A stretch of 64,000 nt of DNA from Lysinibacillus_B sp050613145 (GTDB lineage Bacteria > Bacillota > Bacilli > Bacillales_A > Planococcaceae), in the NCBI RefSeq assembly GCF_050613145.1, contig NZ_CP192507.1:2852001-2916000 (forward strand), given 5' to 3'. The notes under the pieces are model-generated. The model was not told the origin of the DNA, made no database searches, and worked only from the letters and a program-made list of their open reading frames with translations. Positions 44,683-53,499 of this stretch are shown in pieces (the stretch's first letter is position 1; every line of letters starts with the position of its first letter). Made by a program: the position numbers and the translations under genes.

Positions 44683-46095
44683 TTAGTTGAGTGCAAGTTG
44701 CTCTGTTAGTTTCGAATTTGGTTTACGTTTAATATATTGTCCGCTGCCTAACGTACCAACGAACTTCTTCTCCTTCACTACATACTCTCCACGTACAAGA
44801 ACGGTCTGTACCTCACCTGCTACTTCCCATCCCTCATATGGGTTGTAGTCTACATTCATATGGTGTGTTTCCGCAGAGATGACACGTTTTACGTCTGGGT
44901 CAAATAACACCACATCTGCATCTGAGCCCACTGCAATCGTTCCTTTTTTCGGGAATAATCCAAATGTTTTAGCTGCACTTGTTGAAATCATATCAACAAA
45001 TTCATTCACCGTAATACGCCCTTTCGCCACTCCTTCTGAATAAAGAATGCCAAAACGATCCTCAATAAATGGACCGCCATTTGGAATTTTAGAGAAATCA
45101 TTGATTCCAAGTTGCTTTTTACCGTTAAAGCTGAACGAACATTGATCAGAGCCAATCGTTTGTAGCTGTTTTGCTTTCAATGCATTCCACAATACTTCTT
45201 GGTGATACGCTGGGCGAAGCGGCGGTGACCAAACATATTTGGCTCCTTCAAAGTCTGGCTGCGCTAGCATTGATTGATCTAATGTTAAATATGGTGGACA
45301 CGTTTCACCGAGTACATCGTAGCCCTTCTCACGTGCTCTAATAATTTCATCAACTGCTTCCTTACACGTCACATGTACTACGTATAACTTTGCCCCTGCA
45401 ATGTTCGCTAATTCGATTGCTCGCTTCGTTGCCTCTCCTTCGACAGCTGCCGGTCGAGTGAGTGCATGGTAAATTGGTTCTGTGTTACCGTTTGCTAACG
45501 CTTCTTCTACTAACTCATCAATGACTGAACCATTTTCACAGTGCACCATCACAACCGTATCTGTTTCCTTGCCAATTTTAAATGCCTTAAATAACGTACG
45601 ATCAGATGATTGAAACTCCCGCGCATAGGCCATGAATACTTTGATAGAGGTAATGCCTTCTTGCTTTAAAATAGTCGGCAATTCTTTTTCCGTTTCAGGT
45701 GTAAAGTCTGTAATCATTAAATGGAAGCCGTAGTCAATCACAGCTTTGTCTTTTGCTTTTTCATGCCATTTCGCTACTGCATCAGCTAACTTTGTCTCTC
45801 CAGCAGATAAACAGAAATCTAAAATTGTTGTTGTGCCACCGAAAGCTGCTGCAATTGTCCCTGATTCCCAGTCATCATCTGTCACTGTATTGTTAAAAGG
45901 CATGTCTAAATGTGTGTGGGGGTCGATTCCACCTGGCATCACATATTTGCCTGTAGCATCAATAACCTCTGCATCTGCTACATCAATACTTTTAGCAATT
46001 TGTGTAATGACACCTTCCTCGATTAATATATCCGCCTCAAATACATCTGTTGCTGTCGCAATTTTACCGCCCTTGATTACCTTTTTCATGTACAT
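44683..46095 (-). CDS. hydA: dihydropyrimidinase
   Basis: A 470-residue amidohydrolase opening the dihydrouracil ring to N-carbamoyl-beta-alanine. Metal ligands: DPHTHLDMPF (His pair near residue 59), carboxylated Lys in TSIKVFMAY near 150, HCEN near 184, VVHVTCKEA near 240, and Asp in GSDQCSF near 315. The start may be the first ATG or the third codon's ATG; AGGAAGGTGG is closest to the first. Second gene of the operon. Confidence 0.95.
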   Translation of the reverse strand: MYMKKVIKGGKIATATDVFEADILIEEGVITQIAKSIDVADAEVIDATGKYVMPGGIDPHTHLDMPFNNTVTDDDWESGTIAAAFGGTTTILDFCLSAGETKLADAVAKWHEKAKDKAVIDYGFHLMITDFTPETEKELPTILKQEGITSIKVFMAYAREFQSSDRTLFKAFKIGKETDTVVMVHCENGSVIDELVEEALANGNTEPIYHALTRPAAVEGEATKRAIELANIAGAKLYVVHVTCKEAVDEIIRAREKGYDVLGETCPPYLTLDQSMLAQPDFEGAKYVWSPPLRPAYHQEVLWNALKAKQLQTIGSDQCSFSFNGKKQLGINDFSKIPNGGPFIEDRFGILYSEGVAKGRITVNEFVDMISTSAAKTFGLFPKKGTIAVGSDADVVLFDPDVKRVISAETHHMNVDYNPYEGWEVAGEVQTVLVRGEYVVKEKKFVGTLGSGQYIKRKPNSKLTEQLALN

Positions 46096-46106
46096 GAACC
46101 ACCTTC

Positions 46107-47351
46107 CTATTTACTAATGGCTGTTTGATTTAAGCTTTGTTTTGCTTGAAGCATTAGGACTGTTTCTAGTAAAATATCAGCACCTTTTGCGCAATCCTCA
46201 TAGCTTGTTAACTCTTCTTCACAGTGACTTTTACCATTTACACTTGGAACGAAAATCATCGCAGAAGGTACGATGGATGCGATAAACTGAGCATCATGAC
46301 CCGGTCCACTATACATACGAAGCGATGAGTAGCCAAAGTTTTTACATGCCGCTGCAATTTCATCACAAATGATTGGATTGAAATGTACCGTATCACGTCC
46401 CCATAGCTTCACGGCCTGTACGGTACAGCCATTTTCCTCACTTGAAAGACTAACCAATACACTTTCTACTTGTTTCATCACTGTAGGGTCTTTATGACGA
46501 GAATCAATTGTAAAGACGACTTCACTCGGAATAACGGTATGAATATTTGGCGCCACATTCATACGCCCAAATGTGTATACTAGTTCTTCGTCTAATTGCC
46601 CAAGCTTCTGATCCAACTCGTTCATAATCTTCGATGCAAGCATCATTGGGTCTTTACGCATCCGCATCGGTGTTGAACCGGCGTGATTAGATTCACCATT
46701 GATGCGAATCTCATAACAGACCATTCCCTTTACCCCTTCAACTACACCAATTTCAATATGTTCCGCCTCTAGTACGGGGCCTTGTTCGATATGCAATTCA
46801 ATATAAGCGAGTGCATCTTGTAATCGATTTTCTTTACTTCCCTCATAGCCACTTTGCGCAAGTGCTTGTGCAAAAGTTGTCCCTTCTTTGTCTGTAGACT
46901 GTAGCATCACATCACGCGCAAACTTTCCTGTAAGAACTCCTGAGCTCATCATCGCTGGGTCAAAGCGTGCACCTTCTTCATTTGTAAAATTCACAATGGT
47001 TAGTGGTGTATCTAGCTCGATGTCATTATCAAGGATGGTACGTATCGCTTCTAGCGCCGTTAATACACCGAGCACCCCGTCAAAACGCCCACCTTTAATA
47101 ACAGAATCTAAATGTGAGCCCATCACAATAGGTGGTAAATCTTTTTTGCCGGGTAGCGTGGCATACATATTGGCCATATCATCTACCTTGACCTCCATAC
47201 CGAGCTCCTCACAGCATTTTTTAAAATAATCTCTTGCTAGTACGTCTTCTTTGGATAAGGAAAGTCTTGTAACTCCACCATTTTCTGTAGCACCGAATTG
47301 GCTAAACTGCTCCAGTGTTTGCTGTAAACGAATCTGATTACACTTATACAC
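46107..47351 (-). CDS. N-carbamoyl-beta-alanine amidohydrolase (M20 family)
   Basis: A 414-residue zinc amidase of the beta-ureidopropionase/allantoate amidohydrolase group, releasing beta-alanine, ammonia and CO2. Motifs: MGSHLDSVIKGGRFDGVLGVL (metal ligands), NEEGARF, HIEQGPVLEAE, GPGHDAQF. I choose GTG at 47351 because AAGGGGGAG lies eight bases ahead. Allantoate or N-carbamoyl amino acid substrates are possible, but the uracil-pathway neighbours point to N-carbamoyl-beta-alanine. First gene of the minus-strand operon. Confidence 0.9.
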   Translation of the reverse strand: MYKCNQIRLQQTLEQFSQFGATENGGVTRLSLSKEDVLARDYFKKCCEELGMEVKVDDMANMYATLPGKKDLPPIVMGSHLDSVIKGGRFDGVLGVLTALEAIRTILDNDIELDTPLTIVNFTNEEGARFDPAMMSSGVLTGKFARDVMLQSTDKEGTTFAQALAQSGYEGSKENRLQDALAYIELHIEQGPVLEAEHIEIGVVEGVKGMVCYEIRINGESNHAGSTPMRMRKDPMMLASKIMNELDQKLGQLDEELVYTFGRMNVAPNIHTVIPSEVVFTIDSRHKDPTVMKQVESVLVSLSSEENGCTVQAVKLWGRDTVHFNPIICDEIAAACKNFGYSSLRMYSGPGHDAQFIASIVPSAMIFVPSVNGKSHCEEELTSYEDCAKGADILLETVLMLQAKQSLNQTAISK

Positions 47352-47447
47352 TTCGCACACTCCCCCTTCTAACACACTCGTAAATGCTTATCACAGATTA
47401 TATATGTCATATTTTCTTACGTATATGTCAAAAAGTAAGAAAAAAAA

Positions 47448-47461
47448 TGTGCATATGCACA
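47448..47461. promoter_or_regulatory. candidate operator of the pyrimidine regulator, site 1
   Basis: TGTGCATATGCACA is a perfect 14-base palindrome in the divergent promoter region, 97 bases from the amidohydrolase start and 46 bases from the regulator start. A near-identical site lies at 48680. Confidence 0.6.
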
Positions 47462-47506
47462 AGTATAATGCTATATTTTACGTCATAAGAGAAAGGAGAT
47501 GGGCGT

Positions 47507-48679
47507 ATGGCAACGGTTTCGCAAATGATGCAATCATCGCTTTTTCCACAGCTTCAGTTAATAGCAGGTGAAAGCGGGATTTATCGTAGAGTAAATGGTA
47601 TAAACATCGTAGAAAAAGAGGAACTGACTATGTTTTGTAGACCGAATGAGCTCGTCGTTACAACCGGTGTGTTAATAGCAAATGATATAAACGCTCTCCA
47701 AAGGCTTATCCGACAAACTTTCAATAAACGTACGGCTGGATTTATTATTAATATCGGTCCATATATTCCTCAAATCCCGGATTGTATCATTCAATTCGCC
47801 AATGAGCAGGAATATCCGCTCTTCCAAATGGAGTGGGAACACCGCGTAACAGACTTATTAAAAGCAACGTTTCAATTTATTACGACCAATCAACAAGAAC
47901 GTTCATTAGAAGAGCAAGCAATGAATCAGCTTCTCTTTAGCTATCAACATCATGTAACCCATCTATCAGAAACACTAGAACGACTTAACTTTCCAAAGCA
48001 TGCTGAATACGGTATTATCGTGTGCGCAACTAGAAGTGAAGCTACGAATATTCGACGCTATGCTACATTCGTTTTAACGGCATTCCAACAACGCTACGAG
48101 CATTTTATTCATTTTCAATATCGAAATCAGTTAATCTATTTAATCGATCGGACAAGTGTTAAAACGATAAATATTCCGTTTTCTCAAACCGTCACCTCTA
48201 TCTATAATCGAATTGAAAAAAAATACGGTGAACTAGATGTAATCATTGGAATGGGTAGTTTTTATACAGCGCTGGAGAAAATCCATAAAAGCTATGAAGA
48301 GGCGTTAACTGTTATTCAACTTGCAAACTTGCATAACAATCAATATTTATATAAATATAAAGATATCGGGGCCTATCAAATTATTATGGGCATTGATAAT
48401 CCCATATTACTCGAAAATTTTCATCAAGAGATGTTAGGGCGACTGTATCGTTATGATGAATTGAATAACACAGATTTTATTTTGTTTTTGCGCATTTATT
48501 TAGAAGAAAACGGCAGTACAAACCGCATTAGCCAACGTACTTTCATTCATCGAAATACCGTACTTTATAAAGTAAACAAAATTGAAACGTTACTCGACAT
48601 AAACCTTAATAATACGTTTACTAAAACGAATCTCTATCTCGCCTTTTTAATCGAGGATGTGTTAAAACATCGTATGTGA
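47507..48679 (+). CDS. PucR-family transcriptional regulator
   Basis: 390 residues. The N-terminal PucR ligand domain (about 5-125) has PQLQLIAGESGIYRRVNGINIVE. The C-terminal PucR-type HTH has NRISQRTFIHRNTVLYKVNKIETLL (about 348-372). It lies between the divergent catabolic operon and the aminotransferase gene, so it likely activates both in response to uracil or a breakdown product. AAAGGAGATGGGCG precedes the ATG. Confidence 0.92.
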   Translation: MATVSQMMQSSLFPQLQLIAGESGIYRRVNGINIVEKEELTMFCRPNELVVTTGVLIANDINALQRLIRQTFNKRTAGFIINIGPYIPQIPDCIIQFANEQEYPLFQMEWEHRVTDLLKATFQFITTNQQERSLEEQAMNQLLFSYQHHVTHLSETLERLNFPKHAEYGIIVCATRSEATNIRRYATFVLTAFQQRYEHFIHFQYRNQLIYLIDRTSVKTINIPFSQTVTSIYNRIEKKYGELDVIIGMGSFYTALEKIHKSYEEALTVIQLANLHNNQYLYKYKDIGAYQIIMGIDNPILLENFHQEMLGRLYRYDELNNTDFILFLRIYLEENGSTNRISQRTFIHRNTVLYKVNKIETLLDINLNNTFTKTNLYLAFLIEDVLKHRM

Positions 48680-48693
48680 TGTGCATTTGCACA
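48680..48693. promoter_or_regulatory. candidate operator of the pyrimidine regulator, site 2
   Basis: TGTGCATTTGCACA differs from site 1 at one central base. It starts immediately after the regulator's stop codon and ends 95 bases before the aminotransferase start, nearly the same distance as site 1 has to its catabolic gene. Confidence 0.6.
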
Positions 48694-48787
48694 AAATTTT
48701 TTATCAGAATATTCATTGTTTTCCATATTTAGAGTTGATACGATAAATGTCAGGAATACAAACCTACAATGAAATGGAGTGTTACGT

Positions 48788-50149
48788 ATGACAAATTATA
48801 ATTACGAAACAGTTAAACAAACTGATAAGGCTCATGTACTGCATTCTTGGTCAAGACAAAACCATATTACCCCAAAGGTGATGACAAAAGCGCAGGGCGT
48901 TTATTTTTGGGATGAGCATGATAAGCGATATATAGATATGTCCTCACAGCTTGTGTATCAAAATATCGGTCATCAGCACCCTGCTGTTTTAAAAGCATTC
49001 CGTGAAATAGGGACATACCCATTTGCTGCGCCTAGCTTTGCCACAAAACCAAAATCAGACCTTGCAGCACGCATTATTGCACTAGCTCCTTCTAATATGC
49101 AAAAAGTATTCTTCACATGTGGAGGGGCAGAAGCCAATGACCATGCCATTAAAATGGCGCGTATGGTAACGGGACGCACAAAAGTCTTTTCACGCTATCG
49201 CTCTTATCACGGTGCAACATTTGGTGCAGGTAATTTAACAGGCGAAACACGTCGCTTTGGTGCCGAGCCTGGTTTAAGTGGCTTTGTCAAATTTGATGTA
49301 CCGCATGCTTATCATGAACCTGTATCATTTGAATCCGAAGAAGCCGTCACACACTATTATTTAAAGAAACTACGTCAGCAAGTGCTCTATGAAAATCCTT
49401 ATGCAATCGCCGCGATTGTTCTTGAGCCAATCCCAGGCAGTAACGGTGTTATCGTTCCGCCAACAGGCTATTTAGAAGGGGTACGAGCTATTTGTGATGA
49501 ATTTGGCATCCTACTAATTTGCGATGAAGTCATGACAGGATTTGGACGTACAGGGAAAATGTTTGCTGTTGATCACTTTAATTTCCAACCTGATATGATT
49601 ACATTCGCAAAAGGGGTTACATCGGGGTATGCTCCACTTGGCGGAGTGATTGTGAGTCAAGAAATTGCGCAGCACTTCGGTGATGAACTCTTACTGACAG
49701 GCTTAACATATAGCGGGCATACGATGTGCACACAAATTGGTTGTGCAGCCCTACAAGTGTTAGAAGATGAGCAGCTTGTTGAAAATTCTGCTGCTATGGG
49801 GGAACTATTGAAAAAACGCTTAGCTCATATCGCCTCCCATAAATATGTTGGAGAGGTGCGCTCAATTGGTCTATTCGCAGCAGTTGAGCTAACGCGCGAT
49901 AAAGACACGAAAGAACCAATGTTACCGCTAAGTCTTGGTTATGGTGTTGACCCTAGTGGCTTTATGAAACGTTTTATGGGCTTACTCATTGAGCGGGGTT
50001 TCTATACGTACAGTCATGAATCCTCTGTCATCATCGCTCCACCTTTAGTGATTACAGCAGATGAGTTAAACACAGCACTCGATTTATTCGAGGATGCACT
50101 CGCAAAATTTGAATCGATTATCGATGCGGAAGGGGCAGTTACAACATAA
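48788..50149 (+). CDS. class III (omega) aminotransferase, probable beta-alanine transaminase
   Basis: A 453-residue PLP enzyme. Motifs: FFTCGGAEANDHAIKMAR (cofactor phosphate site), LLICDEVMTGFGRTGKMFA (Asp contacting the pyridine N) and MITFAKGVTSGYAPLGGV with the Schiff-base Lys near residue 277. In this context it should convert beta-alanine to malonate semialdehyde, the last step of reductive uracil breakdown. The ATG at 48788 follows GGAG; it lies downstream of operator site 2. Confidence 0.92.
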   Translation: MTNYNYETVKQTDKAHVLHSWSRQNHITPKVMTKAQGVYFWDEHDKRYIDMSSQLVYQNIGHQHPAVLKAFREIGTYPFAAPSFATKPKSDLAARIIALAPSNMQKVFFTCGGAEANDHAIKMARMVTGRTKVFSRYRSYHGATFGAGNLTGETRRFGAEPGLSGFVKFDVPHAYHEPVSFESEEAVTHYYLKKLRQQVLYENPYAIAAIVLEPIPGSNGVIVPPTGYLEGVRAICDEFGILLICDEVMTGFGRTGKMFAVDHFNFQPDMITFAKGVTSGYAPLGGVIVSQEIAQHFGDELLLTGLTYSGHTMCTQIGCAALQVLEDEQLVENSAAMGELLKKRLAHIASHKYVGEVRSIGLFAAVELTRDKDTKEPMLPLSLGYGVDPSGFMKRFMGLLIERGFYTYSHESSVIIAPPLVITADELNTALDLFEDALAKFESIIDAEGAVTT

Positions 50150-50156
50150 GAAATAC

Positions 50157-50195
50157 AAAAGGCATGGTCGGTTTAATACCGACACATGCCTTCAC
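50157..50195. terminator. terminator between aminotransferase and etfA
   Basis: AAGGCATG-GTCGGT, loop TTAAT, ACCGAC-ACATGCCTT; convergent genes end on either side. Confidence 0.8.
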
Positions 50196-50229
50196 TTTTG
50201 AGACTACTGATTGATAGAGCGTTTACTAA

Positions 50230-51207
50230 TTAAGCATTTACTTTTAATGCTTTGAACTCTTCGATTAACATCGGAATCACTTCGAATAAGTCCCCAACAA
50301 TACCATAGTCAGCTACTTTGAAAATGTTTGCTTCTGGATCTTTATTGATAGCTACGATGACTTTAGAGTTTGACATACCTGCTAAATGTTGAATCGCGCC
50401 TGAAATACCAGCTGCAATATAAAGGTCTGGTGTTACAACTTTACCTGTTTGACCGATTTGTAGGGAATAATCACAGTATTCTGCATCACATGCACCACGA
50501 GATGCACCAACTGCACCGCCTAGTAAGTTAGCAAGCTCTGTTAATGGCTCGAAACCTTCTTCTGATTTCACACCACGACCACCAGCTACTACTACTTTAG
50601 CCTCTGATAAATCTACACCGTCTGTTGATTTACGTACTACTTCTTTAATGATTGTACGTAAGTTTGTAATATCTACAGTGATTGAAGATACATCGCCAGA
50701 ACGACCTGCATCTCTTTCTAGTGGTGCAATATTGTTTGGACGGATTGTCACGAATGCAACGCCATCTTTTACTTTCACTTTTTCAAATGCTTTACCAGAG
50801 TAAATCGGGCGGATAAATACTGCGTCATCACCAGCACCTTCAATTTCTGTCACATCTGAAATTAAACCTGACTGTAATTTAGAAGCAATTTTCGGTGATA
50901 AATCTTTCCCTAAAGCTGTATGACCGAATACGATTGCTTCTGGCTTTTCTTGCTCTACAACAGCCATTAATGCTTGGCTGAAGCCGTCAGAAGTATATGT
51001 TTTTAAATGTGGGTGCTCCACTGTTACAACACGATCTGCACCGTAAGCGATTAAGTCGCTAGCAACACCTGCTACACCATCACCAATTAATACCGTTACT
51101 ACTTCACCACCGTCAGCAATTTGCTTCCCTGCTGCGATTGCTTCAAATGATACATTACGTAGACTTCCTTCACGCGTTTCAGCTAAAACTAATACTTTGT
51201 TTGACAT
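50230..51207 (-). CDS. etfA: electron transfer flavoprotein alpha subunit
   Basis: A 325-residue FAD-binding subunit that accepts electrons from acyl-CoA dehydrogenases. The FAD domain shows VVVAGGRGVKSEEGF, LGGAVGASRGACD, QIGQTGKVVTPDLYIAAGISGAIQHLAGM. It follows etfB by 25 bases. It would also serve the dehydrogenases encoded at 1-2 kb. Confidence 0.97.
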   Translation of the reverse strand: MSNKVLVLAETREGSLRNVSFEAIAAGKQIADGGEVVTVLIGDGVAGVASDLIAYGADRVVTVEHPHLKTYTSDGFSQALMAVVEQEKPEAIVFGHTALGKDLSPKIASKLQSGLISDVTEIEGAGDDAVFIRPIYSGKAFEKVKVKDGVAFVTIRPNNIAPLERDAGRSGDVSSITVDITNLRTIIKEVVRKSTDGVDLSEAKVVVAGGRGVKSEEGFEPLTELANLLGGAVGASRGACDAEYCDYSLQIGQTGKVVTPDLYIAAGISGAIQHLAGMSNSKVIVAINKDPEANIFKVADYGIVGDLFEVIPMLIEEFKALKVNA

Positions 51208-51232
51208 AGATTATCCCTCCATTACCTGTCTA

Positions 51233-52006
51233 TTAGACTACCTTTGCTTCTGTGTGAAGTAGATTTACAAGCTCTTTTACTTGATCTTGTAAATCGCCTT
51301 CTAAAATACGACCTGCTGCTTTTTGAGGTGGTAAGTAGATTTCAACTGTTTCTACTTTCACTTCAACATCATCTTCGTCGATATCTAAATCATCTAGCTC
51401 AAGTTCTGCTAATGGCTTCTTCTTCGCCTTCATAATACCAGGTAAAGAAGGATAGCGTGGCTCATTTAAGCCTTGCTGTGCCGTTACTAATAATGGTAAA
51501 GAAGTTTCAAGTACTTCTGAATCTCCTTCAATGTCACGTACGATTTTTACTGTTTTGCCATCGATTTCTAGGCTTGTAATTGTTGTTACATAGTTAATGC
51601 CTAGTAAATCTGCTAGACGTGGACCTACTTGACCAGAACCACCATCGATCGCTACGTTACCAGCTAAAATTAAATCTGCCTCTTTATCTTTTAAATACTC
51701 TGCTAGAATGTAAGCTGTAGAGTACTGGTCTAGCTCATCTAAATCATCTTCTGTATTAATTAATACCGCTTCATCAGCGCCCATTGCTAATGCTGTACGC
51801 AGTTGCTTTTCAGCATCCTCGCCACCGATTGTAACAACTGTTACTTTACCGCCTAGCGCATCACGTTTTTGAATTGCTTCTTCAATTGCATATTCATCGT
51901 ATGGGTTGATGATGAACTCAGCACCATCTTCTTGAATTTTACCATTTGAAACAACAATTTTTTCTTCTGTGTCAAACGTGCGTTTTACTAATACATAAAT
52001 ATTCAT
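51233..52006 (-). CDS. etfB: electron transfer flavoprotein beta subunit
   Basis: A 257-residue AMP-binding partner of EtfA. Signature regions: NPYDEYAIEEAIQ, LAGNVAIDGGSGQVGPRLADLLG and LPLLVTAQQGLNEPRYPSLPGIMKAKKKP, the last carrying the docking segment for partner dehydrogenases. It is inside the lcfA-fadR-fadB-etfBA operon, with AGGAGG upstream. Confidence 0.97.
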   Translation of the reverse strand: MNIYVLVKRTFDTEEKIVVSNGKIQEDGAEFIINPYDEYAIEEAIQKRDALGGKVTVVTIGGEDAEKQLRTALAMGADEAVLINTEDDLDELDQYSTAYILAEYLKDKEADLILAGNVAIDGGSGQVGPRLADLLGINYVTTITSLEIDGKTVKIVRDIEGDSEVLETSLPLLVTAQQGLNEPRYPSLPGIMKAKKKPLAELELDDLDIDEDDVEVKVETVEIYLPPQKAAGRILEGDLQDQVKELVNLLHTEAKVV

Positions 52007-52030
52007 TTTACAGACCTCCTGAAAGCTGAT

Positions 52031-52804
52031 TTATTTGCCTTTAAATACTGGCTCGCGTTTTTCAATAAATGCTTGAATACCTTCTTTAGCATCCGCTGAT
52101 ACGAATACTGTACCAAAGCTTTCCGCCTCCGCTGCAACACCCTCAAAGAATGATGCAGGTTTTGAATATTGCAGCATATGTATCGCTGCTTTCAATGCGA
52201 CTGGACTCTTCTTGGCAATTTTTTTCGCGATTTCTAACGTTGTCGGCAGTAGGTCCTCATCTGAATATGCACGGTTCGCTAATCCCCACTGGACCGCTTC
52301 TACTCCTGAAATTGGATCACTTGTAAACATCATTTCTGCCGCCTTTGCTACGCCAACATAGCGCGGTAAACGTTGAGTTCCTGCAAAACCTGGAATAAGT
52401 CCTAACTGTAATTCAGGTAAGCCCAGCTTTGCTTTTTCTGTAACAAAGCGCATATGGCAGCTCATTGCTAGCTCAAGCCCACCACCAAGTGCAGCGCCAT
52501 GAATTGCAGCAATGACTGGTTTTGAGAACGTCTCTATACGTTCAAATACAAATTGCCCATTTTTCGCTAGTTTTGCGAATTCTTCACCAGTTTGAACATC
52601 TGTAAACTCTTTAATGTCCGCTCCTGCTGAGAAGAAGCGCCCTTCACCGTGCAACACAATTACGCGAACAGCCTCATCATGTTCCACTGCATCTAGCAAC
52701 TCATTTACTTCATTGATTAAGCCTTGAGATAGCGCATTTGCTGGTGGTCGGCTAATTGATACTACAGCTACACCATCATCAACTTTCCAACTTAGAAACT
52801 CCAT
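52031..52804 (-). CDS. fadB: enoyl-CoA hydratase (FadB)
   Basis: A 257-residue crotonase. FSAGADIKEF (about 58-67) and HGAALGGGLELAMSCHMRF (about 101) form the oxyanion hole. GLPELQLGLIPGFAGTQRLPRYVG carries one conserved Glu, but its second catalytic position appears to read differently from classical hydratase. Second step of beta-oxidation. Order fadR-fadB-etfB-etfA equals B. subtilis. Confidence 0.93.
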   Translation of the reverse strand: MEFLSWKVDDGVAVVSISRPPANALSQGLINEVNELLDAVEHDEAVRVIVLHGEGRFFSAGADIKEFTDVQTGEEFAKLAKNGQFVFERIETFSKPVIAAIHGAALGGGLELAMSCHMRFVTEKAKLGLPELQLGLIPGFAGTQRLPRYVGVAKAAEMMFTSDPISGVEAVQWGLANRAYSDEDLLPTTLEIAKKIAKKSPVALKAAIHMLQYSKPASFFEGVAAEAESFGTVFVSADAKEGIQAFIEKREPVFKGK

Positions 52805-52820
52805 TCTCCCACACCCCTTT

Positions 52821-53402
52821 TTAAGCTTTTAACCCATTTAACACGAGCTGTGCCACTTTCGGTGATAGCGCTAACAAATCGTAGCGATATTCATTCATGA
52901 CCCATGTTGTTGTAATTTCGTCTACTGTGCCAAAAACCATTTGACGTGCAAGACGAACATCCATCGTCGGGTTGAACTCACCAGAAAGCATACCCTCAAT
53001 TAAGATTTGATCTAAAAGCACCAAGTACTCTTTTAAAATAGCGTTGATCTTCAGACGAAGTTCTTTATTCGACTGTCTTAATTCTAATTGGGTAACGGTT
53101 GCTAAATGACGATCATTTGCTAAGACTTCGAAATGGTTTTCGATCATCTGTGTTAGCTTTTCAGATGAACTATTCCCACTATTAATTATATCTTGTAATT
53201 TCTCTACGAAAAGACCCATTTTTTCATTAAAGATAGAAATTAATATATCTTCCTTGTTTTTGAAGTACAAATAAATCGTTCCATCTGCAACACCAGCTTG
53301 TTTTGCGATTTTCGATACTTGTGCTTGGTGATAGCCATTTTCTGCAATGGCTATCACAGCTGCATCGATTATCTGTTTATATTTGGGTTTATCTCGTTTC
53401 AA
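52821..53402 (-). CDS. fadR: fatty-acid degradation regulator FadR (TetR family)
   Basis: A 193-residue TetR repressor very similar in plan to B. subtilis FadR/YsiA: KYKQIIDAAVIAIAENGYHQAQVSKIAKQAGVADG-type HTH (here residues about 8-50), then VTQLELRQSNKELRLKINAIL in the acyl-CoA-binding core. I place the start at TTG 53402, giving the LKRDKPKYKQ N-terminus, because longer starts lack ribosome sites; GGTGGTGAA is adjacent. Long-chain acyl-CoA should release it from its operator at 53432. Confidence 0.93.
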   Translation of the reverse strand: MKRDKPKYKQIIDAAVIAIAENGYHQAQVSKIAKQAGVADGTIYLYFKNKEDILISIFNEKMGLFVEKLQDIINSGNSSSEKLTQMIENHFEVLANDRHLATVTQLELRQSNKELRLKINAILKEYLVLLDQILIEGMLSGEFNPTMDVRLARQMVFGTVDEITTTWVMNEYRYDLLALSPKVAQLVLNGLKA

Positions 53403-53420
53403 GTCGTTCACCACCAAAAA

Positions 53421-53462
53421 AATATGAAAACATGAATGACTATTCATTCATGTTTTCATATT
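53421..53462. promoter_or_regulatory. fadR: FadR operator inside a 42-bp palindrome that may also terminate
   Basis: The core ATGAATGACTATTCATTCAT (53432-53451) fits the FadR consensus. It extends to perfect 19-base arms (53421-53439 and 53444-53462). On the minus strand the stem is followed by seven T, as in a terminator, between lcfA and fadR. Confidence 0.85.
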
Positions 53463-53499
53463 ATAATTTGTTCATCAATCTGTCAACAACTCGCTTCTA

